Shown here one piece after another: positions 19,833 through 31,400 of a stretch of DNA of 64,000 nt. Made by a program: the position numbers and the translations under genes. The stretch's first letter is position 1; each line of letters starts with the position of its first letter. The DNA is from Physcomitrium patens (Eukaryota; Streptophyta; Bryopsida; Funariales; Funariaceae), in the NCBI RefSeq assembly GCF_000002425.4, contig NC_037263.1, positions 4,495,199 to 4,559,198 on the forward strand, read 5' to 3'. Under the pieces are notes generated by a model. The model was not told the origin of the DNA. It saw only the letters and a list, made by a program, of their open reading frames with translations, and ran no database searches.

Positions 19833-20253
19833 TGTCACGGACACAGAATACAGACTTGATATCTACCAAGAAGTTCAAGAAGAACTGGCAAGAACTAGAT
19901 TTATCAGATGAATACAAGAACAACACCAGAGAGGTGAGCTAGAGCTCCAAGAAATGTGTTGTTGAGACTGAAGAACTCTTCAGCCTCGATCCCAATATAT
20001 ACTCCTATTTAAGAAGCTTCTCAAGCAACTTCTATCAACTAGAAAGCTTCTAGAAGGTTCCAGAGACTTGCTTCTAGAAGGTTCCAGAAACTTATCTCTA
20101 GAAGGTTCTAAGGACTATGTCCCTAACATCTTCTACCAACTAAGAAGCTTCTAGAAGGTTCCAGAGACTTGCTTCTAGAAGGTTCTAGAAGCTTGTCTCT
20201 AGAAGGTTCTAGAAACTTGTCTCTAGAAGGTTCTAAGGACTATGTCCCTAACA
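19833..20253 (-). repeat. A3 3' LTR
   Basis: This 421-bp LTR has an internal tandem duplication: the LTR start (TGTTAGGGACATAGTCC on the minus strand) occurs at the true end (20253) and again internally, ending at 20128. This duplicates about 125 bp of U3 with its heat-shock units. Perfect GAA/TTC runs include 20173-20190 (four units) and 20202-20214 (three units). Confidence 0.96.
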
Positions 20254-20309
20254 TCACCCCCTCCTTTAGCTTCGAGGTCTCTGAGAAACAATGTTGTTGT
20301 CAATCAGTA

Positions 20310-20657
20310 TCAACGCAAGAAAATGAAGATCTGTGGCATAACGTCTGCTATGAACTCCAACTGTTGTTCACGAGGTAAGTAGTTAACCGGCCCTTGAAGC
20401 CAACGGTAGTGGCCCACTCCTTCAACTTCTGACCAAGCATGAACTTCCGTGTCTTCATTGTGAAATTGTCCTGCAAATATGCCTTCTAGTTGACCATCGT
20501 AAGCAGGCTCGGACTCAAATACAATTACCAGTGATCGATTACTTAGTATCCTACGTCGTCGTCGTGGTACAGGTGGTTCTTCATCTCGGGGTCGCCTTCG
20601 TGAACTAGTTGGTTGAGATAATCTGACTGGCATAGTATCTATCTCTTGGCTATCCAT
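20310..20657 (-). CDS. A3 accessory 3' ORF (unknown function)
   Basis: This is the most complete copy of the accessory frame. The 115-residue ORF starts MDSQEIDTMPVRLSQP at 20657 and ends IFIFLR, where A1 and A2 have a further WY (TGG changed to TGA here). The N-terminal third is rich in arginine (SSRRRPRDEEPP, then PRRRRR). The remainder has conserved acidic and aromatic motifs (ESEPAYDG, HNEDTEVHAWSEVEG, HYRWLQGP, LPREQQLEFIADVM). No signal peptide, membrane helix, zinc finger or catalytic motif is apparent. It lies between pol and the polypurine tract on the same strand, so expression would need the genomic RNA or a spliced or subgenomic RNA. The function is unknown; a nuclear or RNA-binding accessory role is only a guess. 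Confidence 0.7.
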   Translation of the reverse strand: MDSQEIDTMPVRLSQPTSSRRRPRDEEPPVPRRRRRILSNRSLVIVFESEPAYDGQLEGIFAGQFHNEDTEVHAWSEVEGVGHYRWLQGPVNYLPREQQLEFIADVMPQIFIFLR

Positions 20658-20788
20658 ATCAAAAGACCAAACTATGGCTACTGAAAAAATTCTATTTTAT
20701 CTTGGAGAAAATAACTACATCAACTACGAATTTTGGTGGTGCTCTCTCCCTTTCTTATATTCTTGGGTGAGCAAGCTTCAGAAAGAAG

Positions 20789-23700
20789 CTATTGTCGAAC
20801 CGGCTTAGGTTTATGAGGATGTTGTTGATGAAACTCCTGTACCTTTTGTGGCGCATTGGTGAGATTTTCAGCTGGCTCCCACGTTCGCTCATTAATGTCG
20901 TAGCCGCACCAATGAACAAGATACTCCAACTTACCCCCACTTTGCCGAGAATCCAACACCTTTTCAACCTCATATTCCTCGTGGTTCTCGATTTCAATAC
21001 TAGGTGGCGGACATTGCACTCTTCCAGGAAAAGATGACTCTCGATAAGGTTCCAATAGAGAAACATGATAGATTGGATGTACCTTCATAAAAGCCGGTAA
21101 CTCCAACCGGTATGCCACTGGATTAATTTGCTTCTGGATGATAAATGGTCCCAATCTTCGATAGTCCAACTTATCACATAGTCGCTTGGTCTTGATATTT
21201 CGTCGAAGAAGCCAGGCTTTGTCTCCAACTTTGAAAGTAGGTACTGGATTCCGAAATCTATCTGCAGACGTCTTATAGGATTCTTGAGCGGATTGTAATT
21301 GAAGCTTCAACATAGTTTGAAGCTCTGATAGTTGCTTCGTAAATCCTTCAGCTGCTGGATTGTTATTTGTTGACGGACTTAATAAATCAAGCTTCGGATG
21401 ATACCCATAGTTGGAAAAGAATGGTGTTTGTTGAGTCGACGCATGCAGGGTGTTGTTATATGCAAACTTGGCTAGCGATAGATATGCAGTCCAATCGTCT
21501 TGCTAATAGTTGATGCTGCATCGTAAGTATTGTTCCAAGACTTGGTTCACCCGTTCCGTTTGACCGTCAGTTTGAGGATGAAAAGCCGAAGAAAGCTTGA
21601 TATCCACCTTCAGTATCTCAAAGAAAGATCTCCAAAACTTCGATACGAACTGGATTCCTCGATCTGATACGATATCATTTGGTAGTCGATGATATCGATA
21701 CACATTATCGAGAAAGAGCCTTGCTGTGACTTCACTGGACGATGTCTTTTTGCAAGGGACAAAGTGTGTCATTTTTGTAAGCCGATCTACCACGACAAAG
21801 ATGCTGTCAAATGAGTTCGATGATGGCAGGTCCGTGATGAAGTCCATGGAAATTGAAGACCATGGTCGACGTGAAATCGGCAATGGCTGTAGGAGTCCAT
21901 AAAGGCGATGCCCAGGATTCTTAGATCTTGAACAGATGTCGCAGGAGAGGACAAAATCTTTCACATCCTTCCACATTTGGGCCACCAAAAATCTCAAGAA
22001 ATAAGCTCCAAGGTCTTGTTGAATCCAAAATGTCCCGCAACTGGAAAATTGTGGCGAGATTGAAGAACTCGGAGTCGTATTGGTCCTTTTGGGATATATA
22101 ACCGCTCTTCAAAGTATAAATGATCTCCCTCCACCTTGAACTTGTCGTCATTGGCACGTTGCTTAATATCAATGGCTACTGAATCTTCAATGGTTATAGC
22201 ACGTACCTGATTCAGGAAGTCAGCATCAATTGGCATAGTAGTAGCGCACAGCTGAAATTGCTTTGGCTTCAACAATGTCATACATTGTTGATCAAACGCT
22301 GCTTCTCCAGCCTTTGGTATAAAATACAATCTCCTCGATAAGGCATCAGATAGTCCTTGCTGCTTTCCAGGTCGATAAGTGATAATAAAATCGAACCTAG
22401 ATAGCAACATACTCCATCGAGCTTGACGTCGATTTAGAACTCGAGAAAACATGAAATACTCCAAATTCTTGTAATCTGTATATACGGTGTCATGTTGTAA
22501 TATAAGTATACAGTGAAAATAAAAAGAAAGGAGAATTTTATTAATATTCTGTTATCTCAAATATTGGGAGCATCAACCAACTCCAGTACAAATACTGAGT
22601 GGTGAAGTTCAGTCACTCCGTTACAGTCAGCCGGGGCATACTGAAATGCTCCGTTCGATTCCAATAACGGGAGTCAGCAGGAAGAGAAGGACCAATTCAC
22701 ACGACGGGTTTGAAGAGCCAATTGGATCCAATTTTGAGAATCCAATCCGGATCTTCTTATCCAATATGAGACCTGAATTGGCCGGTCAGCCCAATGTAGT
22801 CTAATTACGAGAAATCCAGGTCTTACTACGGGTCTTAGCCAATCTGACGCGAGGACCAATTTGACCCAATTACGGGAACATCCAGGTTACTACGGGCATC
22901 TTTTCGAATATGGGACCTGAATTGCTCGGGCGACTCAATGTGGTGCCGATTACGGGGTTCGATTCTGTTTCAGGCTGTCCTGTTCTCTGTGCCGTTTCAG
23001 GAAATGTTGTTTTCGGTAAATGGATTTCTTAAAGGTAAAAATGGAGGAGAAAGCTCTGACAGCGAGAGCCAATTTTGGATCCAAGCTTGACGACGAGAGC
23101 CAATTTCGGATCCAAGCTTGAGGTGGGAGCCAATTCCGGATCTAAGACGGAAGATTGAAGAAATTCAGAGGATAAGGTTAGGGGGGATATAGTTTTGAAA
23201 GGGGGGTTTTTTTTTTTTTCTCTGGAGAATCGGGGGGGAGCTAGTTTTCAAGCTTTTGTAAGGTTACTAGTTCGGTTTTCATTGGAGGTTTTTGAAGATC
23301 AAAGGGATTAGAGAGAGGAGCTTCATGCTTCGGGTCGGGGAAGGAAAGACAGAGAATTTGGATTTTTCTTCTTCGTAGAGTTTTGGGAAGGCTGAGGCAA
23401 TCGCTGCTGAAGTCAGTATTGTAATGATGAATCGAGATTTTTAATGAAGTGGATTTGAATACTCTTGACTGTTTTGTGAAATCGAGTTACGTCTGTGATT
23501 GAAGGATTAAAAGGGCGTCTATAGGATTGAGTATGCGGAGTGAATGAAATTTATTGGGTTAATCTAACAAGATAGTCAGTGGATACAAGATCGTAAGTAC
23601 AAAGCGGTATTGAAGATTAACAGTTTGGGTTGTTCGGGGTTCTCTGTAACGTCTAGAGACCTATCGGCTGGAGCAAAAAGGACTTCGACAAGCAGTCGAA

Positions 23701-25628
23701 GAGCATCCGTATAGATTTACGGTACATTGTTGCAGTCATTTATATTCCAGCAGTCAAAACTGATAGACTGCTTGACTATCGACGAATCTCCATACTACCT
23801 TCTACAGCCAGACGTCCGGTGCGTTCTCGAGCAGGAAAGCACGTAATACGACAACGGTCACTGGATGTGCAGCTCCTTCAAGAAAGTGATGCCATTCTTC
23901 GAAAGAATCCACTATAGCAAGAAGTTCCTTATCGTGGATCTCATAATTGATTTCAGCAGTAGAGAACTTTCGAGAATAGAATGCAATCGGATGGAGCTTC
24001 TTGTCTTCTTCCATTTGTGAAAGTACAGCTCTCAAAGCAAAATCGGAAGCATCTATTTCTAAATAGAAGGCCTTTGTAAAGTCTGGATGTACCAAGCTTG
24101 GAGCCGTAGTAAATGCGGTCTTCAGGTTTTGAAACGCCTTCTCTGCTAGAGGATCCCATTCCAGCTTATCCTTGCATGTCAACCGAGTGAAAGGAGCAGC
24201 AACTTGAGAGTAATTCTTGATAAAGATCCGATAGAAGTTGGCAAAACCAAGAAAGCATTGTACGTCTCTAACCATCTTCGGAACCTCCCAAGACACAATT
24301 GCTTCCACCTTCTTGGGGTCCATCTTCAAGCCTTTTGTAGTCGCAACGAACCCCAGAAACTCCATCTCTATTTGGTGAAATAAACACTTCTCCAACTTGG
24401 CATATACTCCTCACTCACGTAGTTTCTCCAATACCAAACGAACGTGTTTTTCATGCTCTTCCTCATTTTTGGAGAATATCAAAATGTCATCCAAATAGAT
24501 GACAACAAAATCGTCAAGGTACTCTCGGAAAATATCATTCATCATATGTTGAAAGATCGCTGGAGCGTTGGTAAGACCAAAGGGCATGACATTATATTCA
24601 AAATGGCCATACCTTGTACGGAACGCTGTCTTCCACTCATCTTCTTCCTTGATTCGTACGAGGTTGTAAGCTCCCCTTAGATCAATTTTTGTAAAGATCC
24701 TTGTACGTCCAAGTTGTTCTAAGAGACTAGAAATCAAGAGTAACGGATAACGATTCTTCTTTGTTACCTTGTTGAGGCCTCCATAGTCCACGCACATCCG
24801 CAACGAGCCATCTTTCTTCTTCACAAATAAGATGGGTGCTCCAGCTCATGATTTTGAATGACGGATGAAGTTCTTGGCTAGATTCTCGTCGATGTACTTC
24901 CGCAACTCCGCCAACTCCATCTGTAATAGATTGTAGATTGGGCCAAAAGGCGGTTGTACTCCTTCCTATAAGTCTATGGCGCAATCATATGGTCTGTGTT
25001 TTGGTAGCATGTCGGCATTTTTCTTTTGAAACACGTCTTTAAAATCCTTATATGCTCCGGTATACTTGTTGTCGAGATCTTCTCTCCAGTAGTTGGAGCC
25101 GCATAAATGACAAACGGTGTGCCTCCCTTGGACAATCTTATAAACGTTCTTGCTCCAATAAATAAGGATTTTTCTATTCGGGGTTTTCTACTAGGCTTGC
25201 TCTTGGGTGGTTTTGTGGGAAAGGTCATCTTCCGCAACTTCCAATCTATAGATAGGTTATGCTTTTGCAACCAGGAAAGACCAAGAATAACAGGATTTGA
25301 TGGGGTTCTAATAATATTGAAAATAATATGACTACTATGGTCCTTAAACGTCACTTCTATAGGTTTTGATTCATGGGTGACACTACCAGACAATAAAGGT
25401 CGTCCATCTATGACCTCAACATGAACAGGTTTGGATTTTTATACTAAAGGGATCTTATGATGCCTTACGAATTCTTCGTCTAAGAAACAAGCAGATGCTG
25501 CTGAATCTAATAATGCTAAGGTTCTCAGTTTCTAAGGGCCAATAAGCAAAGGGATTGTAAAACAAAGGGCAAGTTGAGCGGAAAGAAAGGAACCTGGTTG
25601 TTGTTGCGATATTTCACTATCCGGCCGC
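20789..25628 (-). pseudogene. A3 pol (broken, interrupted by a solo LTR)
   Basis: Read on the minus strand, pol begins about 25628 in the -1 frame relative to gag, as in A2. The protease active site reads LLDSAAS where A2 has LLDSGAS, so the DSG triad is altered. RT is seen at 24824-24411 ([17 protein letters not shown]), the RT end and RNase H at 24395-23860 and, beyond the solo LTR, 22464-21994 (to the integrase zinc region). The integrase core lies at 21997-21503 (SMDFITDLP, SDRGIQF, DGQTERVN) and the GPF module plus chromodomain at 21313-20789 ([21 protein letters not shown]). Stops and frame breaks separate these pieces. The solo LTR cuts the RNase H motif TDHKN. Confidence 0.95.
22488..23853 (+). 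repeat. Solo LTR of family B inserted in A3 RNase H
   Basis: This 1366-bp sequence runs from TGTCATGTTG to ACGACA, flanked by ACGG on both sides (22484-22487 and 23854-23857). A 5-bp repeat with one mismatch, TACGG/AACGG, is equally possible. It has no internal coding region. It is related to the LTR at 59698-61370 throughout, e.g. the shared blocks CAGTCAGCCGGGGCATACTG and GAAATGCTCCGTTCGATTCC. It is richer in G and C than its surroundings. Removing it restores the A3 pol alignment exactly. It most likely formed by recombination between two LTRs of a full insertion. Confidence 0.93.
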
Positions 25629-25635
25629 ACGATTC

Positions 25636-26661
25636 CTATTGTGGCTGGGCATCTTTATTTTCCTGAATAAACGCACCCTTAGTCTTGATAATACGTCGAT
25701 TTTGCTTCTTGGGATAGTTTCCAACTTTGTGGCCTTCTTCACCGCAATACAAGCATAGACCTTCCTCCATACGCCGCTTTTTTTCTTCTAGAGTAAGAGA
25801 TTTGACACGTACCACATCAATTTGCATGTCTTCTACCTCTGAATGTGAATTCATGCTGCTTGCCAACATTGTTGGGGTGTGGCGAACTGTATGTTGTCTT
25901 GAACGTTGGTCTTGGCGACGTTGGAATAGGCGGTTATCGCACTTTACAGCTTGGCTAATAGCTTCATTGAGTGTTTGCAGATCAGGAAGAGTTAACAGCA
26001 AATCCTTCACATCGTCCCTTAAACCCCAATAGAATTGACTCATCAATGCTTCTTCATCCCAATTGATGTCGCATGCTAATTGCCTGAAGTCCGATGTATA
26101 GAGTGATGTAGAACGCATCCCTTGTCGTAGTGACCGAATCTTTGTTGTAGCCCATCAAACCTTGTCGTGTTCACCAAATGCTTTCGCAAATGCCTCCAAA
26201 AAGGTTTCAAAGTTGTTTAGTATGGACGATCGTTTCTCAAACAAAGGATCAAACCATGATAGAGCTTGTCCTGTAAGTAAGGTTCCAACAAGCCCAACAC
26301 GTGACTCCTCCGTTGGATAGCGTTCGGGCTGTAAAACTGTTATCAACTTGATTTGGTTGATGAATCCTCGAAACTTGGTACGTGTACCATCGAACTTGTC
26401 CGGAAGGCTAACTCGGGGTTCTTCATGTTGTAGAACTAGCGGTGCTTGTCGAACCTGAGGCAAAGTTGCTTCTCCAAGTGTAGAAGTTTGAGGCTGGTGC
26501 AACCTAGATTGTGCCATCCCAGATGTTCCATCATTATGAAGCCTTGCCACGACTCCTTCAATCTCTGCAGTTCATTGTGATAACGTAGCGAGGGCATTCA
26601 TGATAGCATCTAACTTGGACTGTGAACTTTCCGTCATACTAATATCTTGGCCCTCGACCAT
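25636..26661 (-). pseudogene. A3 gag (two or more premature stops)
   Basis: The frame starts at ATG 26661 (MVEGQDISMTESSQSKLDAIMNALATLS). It meets a TGA near 26574, runs through the capsid region at 26550-26155 (LPDKFDGTRTKFRGF, LVGTLLTGQALSWF), meets another TGA where A2 has CGA, and continues at 26118-25636 with the CCHC knuckle (CLYCGEEGHKVGNY, the last cysteine changed to tyrosine). It ends at the same TAG context as A2 gag. The zinc-knuckle change and the stops make it non-functional. Confidence 0.93.
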
Positions 26662-26941
26662 TCTAAGAGAAGGACAGGAATGACTCTACAAGAAGACAAT
26701 ATTGGTTTAGAGGAGGATACTCCTCAACCTCTAAAATGCCTTAAGAGCTTCAAGAAAAGAGGAAATCCACTCTCTCCAAGAAAAATAAGACTCCAATATT
26801 ATAACAAATGAAGTATCAGTTTAGAGGAGGGTAATCCGCAACCTCTAAAGTGCTAATACACTTCCAAGCAGAGGAGTAATCCACACTCTAACAAAGAAGA
26901 AACTAGCTCTGATATCTGAGGTGAGTGAAGTCTCGACAAAC
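26662..26941 (-). other. A3 leader: self-primer site, degraded tRNA site, hairpin motifs
   Basis: Directly after the 5' LTR on the minus strand lies TTGTCGAGACT (26939-26929), a perfect 11-nt complement of AGTCTCGACAA in its own 5' LTR (27078-27068). That partner starts 32 nt downstream of the TATA-like box at 27103-27110. AGATATCAGAGC at 26917-26906 is the degraded tRNA-Met site. Further on are GGATTACC-type hairpin motifs as in A1 and A2. Confidence 0.7.
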
Positions 26942-27362
26942 TGTCATGGACACAGAATACAGACTTGATATCTACCAAGAAGTTCAAGAAGAACTGGCAA
27001 GAACTAGATTAATCAGATGAATACAAGAACAACACCAGAGAGGTGAGCTAGAGCTCCAAGAGATGTGTTGTCGAGACTGAAGAACTCTTCAGCCTCAATC
27101 CCAATATATACTCCTATTTAGGAAGCTTCTCAAGCAACTTCTATCAACTAGGAAGCTTCTAGAAGGTTCCAGTGACTTGCTTCTAGAAGGTTCTAGAAAC
27201 TTATCTCTAGAAAGTTCTAAGGACTATGTCCCTAACATCTTCTACCAACTAAGAAGCTTCTAGAAGGTTCCGGAGACTTGCTTCTAGAAGATTTTAGAAG
27301 CTTGTCTCTAGAAGGTTCTAGAAACTTGTCTCTAGAAGGTTCTAAGGACTATGTCCCTAACA
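26942..27362 (-). repeat. A3 5' LTR
   Basis: This is the 421-bp partner of 19833-20253, with the same internal U3 duplication. Heat-shock-type GAA/TTC runs occupy the distal half (about 27150-27340). The TATA-like box is at 27103-27110 on the minus strand. Confidence 0.96.
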
Positions 27363-27725
27363 CTATGAGACTAAATAGATAGAGGCTAAAAACAAATGCA
27401 TATATAGATATCATCTTTTTTTGGAAGTAGATTATGAAAAAGTTTAATTATCAACTTGAATTGGTTAATAAATAGAGACTTCATTTTTTAAATGATAATA
27501 TGATCACTCTAAAAGAGGCCTATATTATGAACCAATGTAAGACCACACCTTAAAATCTTAAAGCCAATGGCTTAATTGAACGAGCTAATGAAACTATAGA
27601 CTATATTGTCAAAAAGATGATTTCAGCACACAACACCATTTGGAATATTAAGTTGTCATCAACAATCTACACATACAATAAAATGTTTAAGATGATAATA
27701 TGACAAAATCTTTGTTAATTAGTTT
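27363..27725 (+). pseudogene. Old Ty3-type integrase relic, right half
   Basis: This continues the integrase from 19832. It holds EAKNKC, then NRDFIF near the second catalytic aspartate, NDNMITLKEAYIMNQCKTTP, and NLKANGLIERANETIDYIVKKMISAHNTIWNIKLSSTIYTYNKMF (written in the frame around 27500-27690, with one stop). The glutamate of GLIERAN is the third catalytic residue. Frame breaks separate the parts. It is a decayed insertion older than A3. Confidence 0.82.
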
Positions 27726-30700
27726 ATAAAAATATACCACTTCATGAAATAGATGTTCCAACATATTAAGTGATAGCTTAGTATTATTAATTAATAATGT
27801 CAAAAAAATTAAAAGTTAGATAGAATGATATTGGTGTTTTAGAAAAAACAAGGAAGGAAGTTCTAAAATAAAATAAAAAATCCAATATACATGAAAAGAG
27901 ACACATGATTAAGGGATTTAGATTTCATAATTATTTTAAATACTTAATTAAATTTTTTATTTAGTTAATTTAATTATTTCATAATACAAAATTCCTAAAA
28001 TTGAATTTAAAATTATAAAATTTTTACTGAACCTAGTTCATGTATAGAGATAAATTTTATAATTTAAAATATATTCTTCCATTCAAAATCTTAATCTTTT
28101 TTACAAAATAAATATTATATTAATGAAAATTTTTTTTGTAAATCAATAAATTAAATTTCTATATAAGTACCATATATTTAAAAATAAATAAATTTTTGAT
28201 AAAAATTAATTTTATTATAGTACTATTCAAAAGATGGCCAAAATATTAACTTTACTGTTGAAATTAAAAGAAAAAAAGAAAAAAAAGAACGCTTTATTAT
28301 CTCTAATATGTCTCATATAACTCAAATTTCTCTATTTAAGAATGTCTACATTATAAAAATTATTTTTATTTTTTTAGAAAATTATGCTAATTTTTATGTT
28401 ATGTTAAAATAAGATCTTTGTATAATATCTTGGTTTCTTTGAAGAAAAAAAAATTCTGTTATAAAAATACCTTACAAATCTCTAATTTTTTAGTAAAAGT
28501 TTCTTTTTCTCTTATTCATTATTTTATGATTCTTTTGAGTTAATAATAATTAATAGAAGATATAATTACAAAACTTTGTTAATAAATAAAAACATAATCA
28601 GAAATTATTACTATTATAAATACACATATAAAAATTTATTAAAAATACAAGTTATATAAATTAAAAATTAATTTAATACAAATTTTTATAATCATCTAAA
28701 ATATAATTTAGAAGAAAAAACGCAAATCGTATAATGATTCAGTTTATTTGATATAAAAACAATATATCCAACTCAACATGTATTTTTACGTTTTATTGAT
28801 ATTATTATTAAAATAGAATGTATATTAAATTGGATAATAAAAATCTCTGTTTCTCTTTCCATTAAATTTTGTTTCTAATTTATCTAAAAACTTTAGATTA
28901 AATATATCTTTTGAACCACAAATATGTTAAGAATCCAAGCAATCAAGATTTTAGGCAAGTTTATTTTAAGATATCTTTCATATTGATAGAGAATTATTTA
29001 CAAAAATAAGGCAAAAAATGTTGAATGGATATTTTAGAAGGTCTTGAATTTTTTCCAAATATAGAATTTACTTAAAATTTATCAATTTTGTATAATTTAT
29101 TTTTAAAATAATTAATTTAGAAATAGAATCATCCAATTTTTCAAGTCTTAATTAAAACACATAGGAGAAACTTTAAGCAATAGCTAAGATGGTGTTTATT
29201 TTATTTTATTTTATTTTTTTCGCACTATGAGCTAATAAAACAAAATATAGAATTGATTACAAATGTATATGCTAATAGAATTGATCTTTTGAATAAAAAT
29301 ATTGATGATAATGAATAAAAATCTTTCTACTTAGTTATTTTTAGTTTTATAATAATATATAATAGAAAAAATCAATCATATTATTAATCTCACTTAATAC
29401 ATAAAGTCCTAATCTCATCTATTTATTCAATTATTTCTATATGTTTTAATTATTAATGCTTTTGGATTTCTTTTTTGTATATTTTAGATAGGTATCTCAT
29501 TGAGGCTTTTTGATTATTTGATTATTTGTATATTTTAGTTGGTTGCATTGTTACAGCTAATAGAATAAAAATTAGAAAAATATAATTTTTTATTTTTAAT
29601 CATCTAAATATTTATTTTTAATATTTGTAATTAATGACAAAATATTATTAGATTTTATTTATTTAAATTCAAAAATCAAAAATCTTTATGTAATAACATT
29701 ATTTTACATTTTAGCTTTATATATAATTACATTGTGTTTTTTTCTTTTTTCTTTTGTAAAATTTTATATAATTCTTTGATTTGTAATAAGAATTTTATTT
29801 TATTTTATTTTTTATTTAATCATGGCTTTTTCTATTGTTTTATCTTTTAGTTTTTCTTATTGATGTGGTGGTATACATATAAATCCTATTGAATTTGTTT
29901 GCACTAGTTTATATACATTAGTTAATTGCACTACTTTCTCTTTATATTTTTATAATAAAACCACGTGTCAATTTGATATATTTTTGCAATTGAACTTGTA
30001 ATTAACCTACTATTGCATGTTTAGCAAATTATCTGACACAAGACACTTATTCTCATAAATCTGCATGAATTGCTTATTTGAATTGATAACCAACGTCTTT
30101 TTGCATTAAAAGATTCTCAAAACATTATTTTTTTCTTATATTGCTTACTCTTATAAATTTTATGATTAATAAAGTGCACAAAGTTGATAGTAATGCTTTG
30201 TTGTAAGCATTGCTACTTACAATATCTACTTTGGCTAATGAATAATTGTATTAATTTTATTAAAATATTTAAGCACTAATCAAAGTTCTATATACAAATA
30301 ATAAAATTTCTATTACCAACTATAAACATGTTTAATATTTTATCTTAGAAAGAAATCAATTTTTTAAATAAAATGTAAATTAATTAATTTTTAAAATATA
30401 CATATATTATATTTTAAAAAGAAAGTATAATTTATATAATAAAATTATATTTTTTTAGTTTTATAGATTCATATAATTTTAAAAATAAAATAAAATTTAA
30501 TCCATCGATAATAATGATTAATGCATAGAAATATTACAAAAATTTATATAAAAAAATACATATAAACAATTATGCATAAACTTTTATTCATAATTTTAAA
30601 ATTAAAATATGGTATCTCAGAGTTTTTTATTTATTTTATAATTTTTTAAATTATTATATTGTGGATGTTTACAAATTTAGTATTTACAAAATTTTATAAA

Positions 30701-31400
30701 TAAATAAAATTTTTAGTATAATATACAAAAATTTATAAAGCAAAGTTTATTGACTAATATTTTTATTTTAAAAATTATATATATTTTTATAATATTAATT
30801 AAATCCTCTGAAAATTCACTGAAATTGTTGGTAATGTATTTTTTTGCTTATTTTATCATACATTTTAATAATATATATAAATATAAATATAAATATATAT
30901 ATATATGTTATTATCTTTGTCTATCAAATTTTAATTTTTTTGTTAATTTTAATTTTTAATATAAAATTTAAATAATTCTTTTTGGTAGTTCTTCATTATA
31001 TTCTAAATGCAATAATTATCTATTGTAACTTTTGCATAACATATTTTAGGTATGGGTATTTTTGGTACTGCCCTTTGTATATTTTTATGCCTCGTCTTGC
31101 AATAATTTGTTATCTGCGAAGCTCTTTTCAATGAGGAGGATGGGAGCTCAATCTAGGTGAGCTTGCAGAATCTATATCTATATTTTTTAAATTTCAATTT
31201 TTTCACAAAACATTTTTTATTTTTTTATTGTGCATTTTTTTCCCTGCAATAAATATTTGGGTAAAATTCATGATTAAATTTATCATTTAGATCATATACA
31301 AATTCTATTATGTTTTTTTTTTAACATATAGGTGTATGTTGTTTAAGATCTTGTTTAATATATATATATATATATATATATATGTTACAATGTAATGTTT
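27726..31400. other. AT-rich stretch without a recognisable gene
   Basis: Very AT-rich sequence with homopolymer runs and short microsatellites, such as TTTTA repeats near 29190-29218 and a TA repeat at 31358-31383. No coding region, RNA gene or LTR could be supported. A few degenerate frames directly after 27725 may still belong to the integrase relic. Confidence 0.5.

Larger units (their letters stand above)
19833..27362 (-). mobile_element. Element A3: minus-strand Ty3/gypsy chromovirus with an inserted solo LTR
   Basis: The 421-bp LTRs at 19833-20253 and 26942-27362 are flanked by the direct repeat CTATG (19828-19832 and 27363-27367). By eye they differ at about 13 positions. On the minus strand the order is 5' LTR (26942-27362), primer region and hairpin leader, gag (26661-25636), pol (25628-20789), accessory ORF (20657-20310), polypurine tract and 3' LTR. 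pol has many lesions and is split by a family B solo LTR at 22488-23853. A3 is inserted in an older integrase gene. Confidence 0.97.

Noticed and set aside
22640..22690. tRNA-like B box (GTTCGATTCC) in the family B LTR, also near 59860
   Set aside because: No A box at the right distance and no cloverleaf could be built; it is part of the LTR.
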